From GCA-002688135 sp964536565 (lineage in GTDB: Bacteria > Patescibacteriota > Patescibacteriia > Magasanikbacterales > GCA-002688135), in NCBI GenBank assembly GCA_964536565.1, contig CAZHXK010000033.1:1-13749 (forward strand): a DNA stretch of 13,749 nt, read 5' to 3'. A model generated the notes under the pieces. It was not told the DNA's origin. It saw nothing but the letters and a program-made list of their open reading frames with translations, and ran no database searches. This document shows, one piece after another, positions 1-6,400 of the stretch. How positions within the stretch are numbered: the stretch's first letter is position 1; each line of letters opens with the position of its first letter. The translations under genes were made by a program, and so were the position numbers.

Positions 1-109
1 GCTGGTGGAGGGAAAACTCGCCAAGCCCAAAGAAATTTTCGATGCGCTGGACGTCTACGAGATGCTCACCATCGATGATCATCGCAGAGTTATTTTACTC
101 AAAGACTAG
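1..109 (+). CDS. 3' end of an unidentified protein (partial)
   Basis: An open frame enters from the left edge (codons begin at position 2) and ends at TAG 107-109, giving a 35-residue C-terminal fragment rich in charged and aliphatic residues and ending in VILLKD. A strong hairpin and U-tract terminator follows 34 nt after the stop, which supports this as a real gene end in this frame. The fragment is too short for me to assign a family. It contains no Cys, membrane segment or recognisable motif. It is the last gene of its transcription unit. Confidence 0.6.
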   Translation, partial: LVEGKLAKPKEIFDALDVYEMLTIDDHRRVILLKD

Positions 110-142
110 CGCTATGTAGTTTTGTGCGCTGTCTTCTATCGC

Positions 143-167
143 ACCTCCCTCAGCGGGAGGTTTTTTT
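143..167 (+). terminator. Rho-independent terminator after the partial gene
   Basis: CCTCCC (144-149) pairs with GGGAGG (155-160) around the 5-nt loop TCAGC, with an extra A-T pair at the base, followed by seven T residues (161-167). It closes the upstream unit just before the next promoter. Confidence 0.9.
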
Positions 168-175
168 ATTCAGTA

Positions 176-220
176 TTGACGTAATCCGCATATCGCGATA
201 TGCTCTTGACCTGTTCATTT
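176..220 (+). promoter_or_regulatory. Promoter of the 81-aa membrane protein gene, with a 16-bp palindrome and RWTCATT leader motif
   Basis: The -35 is TTGACG (176-181), the spacer is 17 bp, and the -10 is TATGCT (199-204, 4 of 6 consensus bases). After 8 nt comes GTTCATTT (213-220), which recurs at the same place in other promoters of this window. The spacer and most of the -10 form a perfect palindrome, GCATATCGCGATATGC (188-203), so a repressor bound there would block polymerase. The expected leader is about 29 nt. Confidence 0.75.
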
Positions 221-241
221 TGAGGCATTTAAGGAGGATTC

Positions 242-487
242 ATGCTTCTACTTCTGATTCCCGCAGTTATTCTGTTTGTTCTCGGGTGTTTCGTGGTTCG
301 ATACACCATTCCTGATCTACAGTTTGGTGGCATTTTCACAGGACTATTTCTCATCACACTTGGATTCCTTATCGGATCTTTTGTTCTTTCTCCATTCGCA
401 TTCATCCCGTGTGCTGTTGCTTCGTACGGTATCTACTGGATGCTTGAACAGCGCGGTGTATTCGCCGCAATGTTCGAAAAAATCTGA
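242..487 (+). CDS. Small integral membrane protein, 81 aa, unknown function
   Basis: The start is set by the SD sequence AAGGAGG (231-237), 4 nt before ATG, and by the promoter at 176-204. The product is almost entirely hydrophobic. A first membrane segment covers residues 2-19 and ends at Arg20-Tyr21. A long hydrophobic stretch at about 28-67 is likely two further helices broken by Ser50-Pro51 and Pro56. A short amphipathic tail (EQRGVFAAMFEKI) follows. No cleavable signal peptide or catalytic motif is visible, and I do not recognise the family. The gene stands alone between its own promoter and terminator. The palindrome over its -10 suggests it is switched on under a specific condition, which is inference. 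Holin-like and stress-membrane roles are possible but unsupported. Confidence 0.8.
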   Translation: MLLLLIPAVILFVLGCFVVRYTIPDLQFGGIFTGLFLITLGFLIGSFVLSPFAFIPCAVASYGIYWMLEQRGVFAAMFEKI

Positions 488-492
488 TACTG

Positions 493-514
493 ACCTCCTA
501 CGGGAGGCTTTTTT
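493..514 (+). terminator. Rho-independent terminator of the 81-aa gene
   Basis: CCTCC (494-498) pairs with GGAGG (503-507) around the tetraloop TACG, then C and six T residues (509-514). The next promoter's -35 starts only three bases after the T-tract. Confidence 0.85.
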
Positions 515-517
515 ATA

Positions 518-561
518 TTGACATATAGACAGTTCCATGCTAGGCTTCAGTCAGATCATTA
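518..561 (+). promoter_or_regulatory. Promoter of the 154-aa CPEC protein gene
   Basis: The -35 is TTGACA (518-523), the spacer is 17 bp, and the -10 is TAGGCT (541-546), poor in consensus but preceded by TGC (538-540) as an extended -10. Seven nt further on is GATCATTA (554-561), a variant of the leader motif shared by several promoters here. The expected leader is about 22 nt. Confidence 0.65.
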
Positions 562-575
562 CTCATGGAGACATC

Positions 576-1040
576 ATGAAAGTTTCACAGTTACGAATTC
601 ACGGTACGTTTGACCACACAACACACACATTCACATACCGCTTGGGAAATGTGTTCCAAGGTTGTGAGATTCATGGAACATTCGACATGGAGTCGACTGG
701 CAAAAATACGCATACGCATGGCAAACTACGAGTGCAGAAAATATGCCCCGAATGCAATGGCGCAGCAGTAGCCTCGTATGAACCACTACAGTCCTCTGCG
801 TTTATTCGTGAACTCTCACGTGTCATCGATCCAGCACCCCTGGAAACACAGTCTGTCCCTCTGCTCGTGAGTGGAGAATTTCAGATCACGACACATCCCA
901 ATCAGACACAGAAAACGCCAGCTGCTCCATACACACCAATTTTTATCGTCCAATTTGTGCCGAGCGAGGTCATCCTGCTGGCTAACGAACTTGAATATAA
1001 CTGGTCGAATCATGGACATGGATTCCCAGCTATTTGCTGA
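576..1040 (+). CDS. Unknown 154-aa protein with CPEC motif and duplicated IHGTFD
   Basis: I chose ATG 576 because GGAG (567-570) lies 5 nt upstream and the promoter predicts a transcript starting near 554. An in-frame ATG at 537 lies upstream of that transcript start and cannot be used. The hexapeptide IHGTFD occurs twice, at residues 8-13 and 32-37, each followed by a Thr/His-rich stretch, so the N-terminus looks like two copies of a short beta unit. A single CPEC (residues 57-60) resembles half a zinc ribbon. Other Cys lie at 30 and at the C-terminus, and His are frequent near 45-50. There is no signal peptide or membrane segment, so the protein is probably cytoplasmic. I do not recognise the family; metal binding is inference. 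It is monocistronic, between its own promoter and terminator. Confidence 0.75.
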   Translation: MKVSQLRIHGTFDHTTHTFTYRLGNVFQGCEIHGTFDMESTGKNTHTHGKLRVQKICPECNGAAVASYEPLQSSAFIRELSRVIDPAPLETQSVPLLVSGEFQITTHPNQTQKTPAAPYTPIFIVQFVPSEVILLANELEYNWSNHGHGFPAIC

Positions 1041-1050
1041 ATGTTGCACC

Positions 1051-1071
1051 CCCCCGATTGCGGGGGTTTTT
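1051..1071 (+). terminator. Rho-independent terminator of the 154-aa gene
   Basis: CCCCCG (1051-1056) pairs with CGGGGG (1061-1066) around the loop ATTG, followed by five T residues (1067-1071). It begins 11 nt after the stop codon. Confidence 0.88.
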
Positions 1072-1081
1072 ATTTACCGCA

Positions 1082-1126
1082 TTGACATATATAGCTCTTC
1101 GTGCTATATTTCCACGCTGTTCATTT
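1082..1126 (+). promoter_or_regulatory. Promoter of the ADP-ribosylglycohydrolase gene, with dyad over the -10
   Basis: The -35 is a perfect TTGACA (1082-1087), the spacer is 17 bp, and the -10 is TATATT (1105-1110) with an extended TGC (1102-1104). GTTCATTT (1119-1126) follows after 8 nt. ATATAGC (1089-1095) and GCTATAT (1103-1109) form a perfect inverted repeat with a 7-nt centre that covers most of the spacer and -10, so it could be an operator. This is the best-matching promoter in the window. Confidence 0.85.
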
Positions 1127-1144
1127 CATACACAAGGAGAAAAA

Positions 1145-2116
1145 ATGAAATTCAGAAATGATATGATGTTGCTCTACATTGCCATGGGTGATGCATATGC
1201 AGCTGCAGTGGAGTACTTGAAGAAGAACTCGCAAGCGCGAGAGCGGTTTTACGCAGAAGCGATGAGTTTTCATCGATATCTCGAGCATCCTACACATGGG
1301 CATCCTGCCGGTTTTTATACCGATGATGCGGAAATGAGTGTCGGGTGCGCAAGCGCGATTTCCTTTGTTCCACTCGACCAACTCAATCCAGATGAATTTG
1401 TTTTCTTCTGGCTCCGAGAGTTTGTCCGTGGTGGAAACCGCAAAGGTTACGCGCGCGGCTTTCAAGCATTCCTCGAAGAAATTGTAGCGGACTGTCACGT
1501 CCCCGAAGATGTTATCCATCGCCATGTTGTTACATTCCTCGACCGAATTCGTCCTGACTCGCGAAAGAATGGTGCGTGCATGCGTGCCGTGCCGCTTGGA
1601 GTGATTTCTGATATTCAAGAAGCACTTCGTATTTCGACGATGCAAGCTGCGATTACGCACAACACTCCCGAAGGATTGTTCTCTGCTCGAGCCGTAACTG
1701 CAATGGCACACTTTGCGCTGTATCAAGATGAACCACTTCGGAATCTTCCGTTGTACTGTAAGGATAATTTACCACCCGAAGACGAGCGATGGTTTTATGT
1801 GTTCGATCGGTTGTGGCCTGATGGTAAAGCCGTTCGTAGCTACAATAATGTGTCTGTTGCCATCGCGACGACCCATGCTGTGTGCTCGCATCTGAAGCGA
1901 TTCGATTCGCTCCGCGGCATCATGATGCAGATTATTCAGGACGGTGGTGACACAGATTCCGTCGCAGCAATCGCGTGGGGTATCGCCTCGTGTCGGATGC
2001 AGGATGAAGTACTTCCTGATTTCCTCGAGTATGCACTCGAAGGAGGAAGCCCTAAGACTGGTACCATCTATCTGACCGATCTAGGCACACAACTCATGGA
2101 TACATTCTCGAACTAA
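1145..2116 (+). CDS. ADP-ribosylglycohydrolase (DraG/ARH family), 323 aa
   Basis: The family removes ADP-ribose from modified proteins, nucleic acids or small molecules using two Mg ions. The metal-site motifs are present in order: MGDAY near residues 14-18, YTDD at 58-61 with Met64, NGACMR at 142-147 followed by Pro150, TH at 171-172, and GGDTDS at 267-272. The all-helical full-length sequence matches the usual size of about 300 residues and looks catalytically intact. The start is fixed by AAGGAG (1134-1139), 5 nt before ATG, and by the promoter at 1082-1110; an upstream in-frame ATG at 1034 precedes the promoter. The gene is monocistronic. No ADP-ribosyltransferase partner such as DarT or DraT is visible, so the substrate is unknown. 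Candidates are host proteins, DNA or free ADP-ribosyl compounds. Confidence 0.92.
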   Translation: MKFRNDMMLLYIAMGDAYAAAVEYLKKNSQARERFYAEAMSFHRYLEHPTHGHPAGFYTDDAEMSVGCASAISFVPLDQLNPDEFVFFWLREFVRGGNRKGYARGFQAFLEEIVADCHVPEDVIHRHVVTFLDRIRPDSRKNGACMRAVPLGVISDIQEALRISTMQAAITHNTPEGLFSARAVTAMAHFALYQDEPLRNLPLYCKDNLPPEDERWFYVFDRLWPDGKAVRSYNNVSVAIATTHAVCSHLKRFDSLRGIMMQIIQDGGDTDSVAAIAWGIASCRMQDEVLPDFLEYALEGGSPKTGTIYLTDLGTQLMDTFSN

Positions 2117-2122
2117 TCGAAC

Positions 2123-2146
2123 CCTCCCTTTGTGGGAGGTTTTTTA
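2123..2146 (+). terminator. Rho-independent terminator of the glycohydrolase gene
   Basis: CCTCCC (2123-2128) pairs with GGGAGG (2134-2139) around TTTGT, followed by seven T residues (2140-2146). The stem is identical in sequence to the terminator at 144-160. On the minus strand it lacks a T-tract, so it should not end the converging synthase transcript. I found no convincing minus-strand terminator between 2147 and 2198. Confidence 0.9.
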
Positions 2147-2198
2147 TATCAAAAAATCTTGGCCGGAACCGAGATCTGTTTATGTGTTGCGTATTTTT

Positions 2199-3335
2199 CT
2201 AGCTCACAGCTTCGAGCGCTTCATCTGTGATGGGATCGAATTTCTTCAGATCGGTTTTCAGTGTTTTGCCGATCACGCTTTCATATCGCTCCGATGGAAG
2301 TCCGCCGGCGAATCCTTGTGGTCGCATCGCATAGAGCATGTCCTTTGTAACAACTGTTCCCGCTGGAATATCTGCACCAGCCATCAGAGACTTTCGGAAG
2401 AGCGGTCGGAAGACTGCTTCGCCTTCTTGCAATGTCTTCTCGGATTGAGAAAGCGCAGCCCGGGCGTAGTCAGTTGCAAGAATCTCAGCGCGTTTTTCTT
2501 CGCTGCCAAGAACTTCATCAATCCCTGCCACCAAATCTTTCAATTCTTGTGGCGTCATGGATACTTTATGATCTGCACCCCACAAGTCCCGCGACATGGA
2601 GAAATGTTTTTCTACGACTGTCGCCCCAACAGCAACTGCAACCATGTCGGGCTCCAAGCCAATTGAATGGTCTGAGAAACCGATCGGCACTTTGAAGTGT
2701 TCCTTGTAGAATTGGATTGTTCCCAATCGCAATTCCTCTGGAGGACACGGATATTTTGAAACACAGTGCAGAATACACACGCGATCATTCTTTTCCTGAA
2801 TGAATGCAAGTGCTTCGTCTGCTTCCTCAAGCGTACTCATTCCCGTTGAAAAAATGATTGGCTTTCCGGAATTCCGAAGGTAATCCAAAGTGACTAAATC
2901 GAGAATGTCACCAGAACCAACTTTCCACACATTCACCCCAACCTCGGTGAGCAGCTCAGCCGCTTTGCGAGACATAGGTGTAGACATGAAAATGATTCCC
3001 TTCTCGTCACAGTATGCTTTGAGCGGTTTCCAGAATGCTTCGAGGGGTGTCGCTTCAGTGTTGCGCGTGACCCATGCATATCGATCTGATCCCTTGAAGT
3101 GCGGAGACGTCACATCCATATCAAGCTGTTCGTCTTCAACAACATGCGTTTGGAATTTGATTGCATGAGCACCACCAGCAACAGCCTCATCCACGAGCTG
3201 TTTTGCATTTACCAAATACTCGGCAACAGGACGGCCTTCCTCTGTGTGCATAAAGTTTTTGCCAGCCTCAGCGATGATGAAGACGCCGTTTACAATTTTG
3301 TCCCAAATGGCGTCTGGAGTGTTTTGTAGTTTCAT
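2199..3335 (-). CDS. NeuB/SpsE-family sialic-acid-type synthase with C-terminal SAF domain, 378 aa
   Basis: NeuB-family enzymes condense phosphoenolpyruvate with an N-acetylated hexose to make nonulosonic (sialic, legionaminic or pseudaminic) acids. The TIM-barrel part (about residues 15-285) shows IIAEAGKNF (20-28), KFQTH (60-64), STPMS (118-122), WKVGSGD (137-143), STGMSTLEE (163-171), LHC with His190, FSDHS with His223, and VEKHF (241-245). His190 and His223 match the usual metal ligands. A SAF/antifreeze-like domain follows at about 312-372. The common GxNHxG motif reads GKNFMH, so His is replaced by Phe, a variant I associate with Patescibacteria. No neuA or neuC is nearby, so the sugar product is undetermined. 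The start is chosen because GAGG lies 4 nt upstream. There is probably a promoter of its own at 3357-3401. Confidence 0.85.
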   Translation of the reverse strand: MKLQNTPDAIWDKIVNGVFIIAEAGKNFMHTEEGRPVAEYLVNAKQLVDEAVAGGAHAIKFQTHVVEDEQLDMDVTSPHFKGSDRYAWVTRNTEATPLEAFWKPLKAYCDEKGIIFMSTPMSRKAAELLTEVGVNVWKVGSGDILDLVTLDYLRNSGKPIIFSTGMSTLEEADEALAFIQEKNDRVCILHCVSKYPCPPEELRLGTIQFYKEHFKVPIGFSDHSIGLEPDMVAVAVGATVVEKHFSMSRDLWGADHKVSMTPQELKDLVAGIDEVLGSEEKRAEILATDYARAALSQSEKTLQEGEAVFRPLFRKSLMAGADIPAGTVVTKDMLYAMRPQGFAGGLPSERYESVIGKTLKTDLKKFDPITDEALEAVS

Positions 3336-3356
3336 AATACCTCTTAGTTAGTGACT

Positions 3357-3401
3357 CAATGAATTGTAGCACAGACTAGCCTCTGTCAGCTGTTCTGTCA
3401 A
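3357..3401 (-). promoter_or_regulatory. Promoter of the NeuB-like synthase gene (two overlapping readings)
   Basis: Reading one: TTGACA (3396-3401), a 17-bp spacer and TAGTCT (3373-3378), then 8 nt later ATTCATTG (3357-3364), the same geometry as the plus-strand promoters here. Reading two: CTGACA (3384-3389), a 15-bp spacer and TACAAT (3363-3368) with an extended TGC; this has the better -10 but a short spacer. A 5-bp inverted repeat ACAGA/TCTGT (3371-3386) overlaps the first -10. Confidence 0.6.
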
Positions 3402-3413
3402 CCCACCACCTTA

Positions 3414-6400
3414 TCACCCAATCCTCCTTGCACTCGTTACCTCGAACTGTCCATCACGCGCAGATCCACCAGCAGCATCAGTATAAATCCATGGTGTACG
3501 CGATCCATTACTTTTTAAATTTGCATACCCTTCTTCACCGAAATCTTCTTCTGAAACCACCGCGACTTCCCTCGAATATAACCCAACCCCCATAGCACGA
3601 GCTTTGTCCGTTGCGAGATTTACCACTGCCTTATCGATCTTTTCATGAAGATTTGTAGAGTATACACGCTCGAGGAAAATAGCAGGGTTCCCATTCTCAT
3701 CATTAAGAAGCCTCATGATACTTCTCGTAATGAGTGTGTCTTGTTCATCGTAAATTTGAATGACTTTCACAGCCGGGTCGATCGCATACGACATAATACC
3801 AACATTGTACGAACCACCATCAAAATGCTGACACGACTCAACAGGCTCTTCTCCGATTCTGAAGTATATATCTGCATCCACTTTATCAGTCATCGTAAGT
3901 TGCGACTTTGAAAGTCGCTCCCCACCAAACATCGATTCTCGTGCGTTGTAGACAGTATTTTTAATACGCTCAACATCATGCACGAATGCATCTTTTCCGA
4001 ATACTTCACTGATCACTTCAAATGCTTTCTTGAGTGGAATATTTTTTGATTTCACATCGAGCGACTGCGTCTCCAATTCCTGAGAGCTGATATGTGCGAG
4101 CTTGGCCGTGTACACATGAGCTTGCGCTTCCATAATCTCATCAGCATTAGACTCCCTATACACTTGTAGTTTTTCTTTTGTTTCAGTGAAGCGCCGGTAT
4201 TGTTCAGGCGTCATCTTTCTTCCTGCTTCTTTTCGTATATCTCTCATTTCGCGTCCCCACACAGAAATCGGCTCCATCAACGTTTGTAGACGCAATGCAT
4301 GCATCTCACCATCAAAGTCAATCACATCACCCTCAATGTGTCCGTCCGCGACCGCATCAGCGACAATACGCTTTATACCCACATGAATATCTTTAATATT
4401 TGTACCCAGCATCTCCTCCACATCCACATGAACATCTGCAACCCACTGTTCATATTGCTCGACCGTCATATGATACGGAACTAAATTATCATGTTTGATT
4501 TCTCTCAGTAGTCCCGGTTTTTCTTCTGCTGTAGGTTCCGTATCTGAGCCCCATGCACGCCACGATACAAAATTTGGATCTGAAACCTGCTTTACCATAT
4601 CGTGAAATGTCTGTTTTAGTTCAATATCTGTCTTTGCATCATTTCGATAGTATACAGCCATCGCCATTACCGTTCGTATGGTTATGTGATCAAAAGAAAT
4701 GCTGATATCATCATCCAACTCAAACAACTCCTTTGCATGTGCGGCTATTCGCGATTCCATTTCGCGCATTACATCTTCGTATGTTGTCTCATCCAATGGT
4801 GTTTCAATATCATCAAGATTAAAATACGAAAGATACTCAAGTGCATCCATGACCCGTTTTTGCTCCTCAGTATTCTCGATATCCATAATAAACGCCGCAT
4901 TGTCTGATGCATATTCTGAAGCTGATAACAGCGAACACCTTTTTACCAAACTCGCGAATTCCTTCTGGAGTGTCATGTTATCAATCTCATCTGTCCGAGG
5001 TCCATTCCGTTTTATTTCCCTCCCTGCCAGTTTTTTGAGACGAGCTTCAAAGAGAGGGTGGAACGCTTGTCCGGCGCCGTGTTCAATAATCTCGAGGTAG
5101 ACATCTTGCTTCAACTCATTGTCATTATCGCGAACTTTTAACACAGGACTCATATCGAATATGCGCTCACGAAGATCGTCCGATGTCTCAATGTCATTCG
5201 CAAAAGATCTTCCATATCGTCCTTCCGTAAATGCAACGACCCGTGCATGTCGTTCAAGAAGTTTTTTGTATGTTTTTGCATTTACCACACCAGACAACTC
5301 ATAGATAAGATGAGGATCACGATCCACCTGTGCCTCGACATTCACCTCAATAATACTCTGTAACTCGTCTAGATGAGCTTGCTGAAGACGATTCAGTGTA
5401 TACCCCCCTGCCCTTTTAATTGCACTCAGAACATCTTTTTCAAACACGCGCACAGGCTTCTCCTGACAGACCATCACAAGTTGCTGCATTGAGGCTTCAG
5501 CCAACCTCTGTATCGGCTGTTTTTCTGCATGCTTGAGAAGATAAACTTTATCGTAACCCAATTCCTTTCCCTTCTTTTGTTTTTCTCGAGCAGCTCGATC
5601 ATCCTCAATAATTTTTCCCGTGTGACGAAGGATCGTCGCAACACCCGCAGAAAAACCAGTGCGCGTAAGCGCAGCCAATATTCGCTGCCATCCCCGAGGA
5701 CTCCTGCGACTTATGTCTAAAAGTACATCTTTATCGTCCAAGAGTTGCTCTATGTGGACATAATGTGGATGTTGCTCAATTAAACCCACAAACACCTCAA
5801 CACCAAGTATATCTCGAATTTTTTTCCATCTTTCCATCCCTATATAGTCTGTAATTTTCTTAAGTTGCCATGGATTGTTAATAATCGTTTCGCGAATTTG
5901 AGCAGAATATAGCTCAGACAGATCTGAATTCAACAATTGATAGAGGAAGTATTCTCCTTCCCCCTGAGCAAGATGATGCTCGATAAATTCATGCTGTTCT
6001 TCAGCGGTGTACAGCTCCTGAAAGATTTTCAGATCCCACACCGCAGATTCCGGGTTTTTCTCGAGAGCAGCACGCGCGTATGCTCTCACCTGTTCAGTCG
6101 AGAGCATATTGTCATGCCTACTGTGTACAGACTGCCATATGAGATTCTGATATTCATTAATAACAGCCTGTGGTGAACGCTGTACGGCGAATTCAAGTAT
6201 CGCGTCCATCTTTACAGGCTCTGCTTTGAGGGTATAGTCCATATTCTCAAGCCAAATTGAAGGATCTTTTTTATTGATAGTATCAGTAATCTTTAAAAAT
6301 GCTTTTGGCGAAAGCTCTGATTCCAGCATTTCAATATTTCTCACAATGTCTTTACTCGTTATAGAATCAGCTCCGTAATCGAGAATGGGCTGCCTCAGAA

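Noticed and set aside
537..575. Upstream in-frame ATG extending the 154-aa protein by 13 residues
   Set aside because: It overlaps the spacer and -10 of the gene's own promoter and lies before the likely transcript start. ATG 576 has GGAG at proper distance.
1034..1144. Upstream in-frame ATG extending the glycohydrolase by 37 residues
   Set aside because: This stretch contains the preceding gene's terminator and the glycohydrolase promoter, and the family homology begins only after ATG 1145.
1121..1726. Minus-strand open frame of 201 codons inside the glycohydrolase gene
   Set aside because: It is antisense to a gene with clear family motifs, and its product lacks any recognisable feature.
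110..2150. Integron-like gene cassette array
   Set aside because: The intergenic hairpins are ordinary terminators with U-tracts, each cassette has its own promoter, and no integrase or attC-type site is seen.
2158..2173. Possible minus-strand terminator after the NeuB-like gene (CTTGG/CCGAG near a run of A)
   Set aside because: On the minus strand the stem has a C-A mismatch in five pairs and is too weak to support a terminator call.
2130..2666. Plus-strand open frame overlapping the NeuB-like gene
   Set aside because: The opposite strand encodes conserved NeuB motifs throughout; this frame begins inside a terminator.
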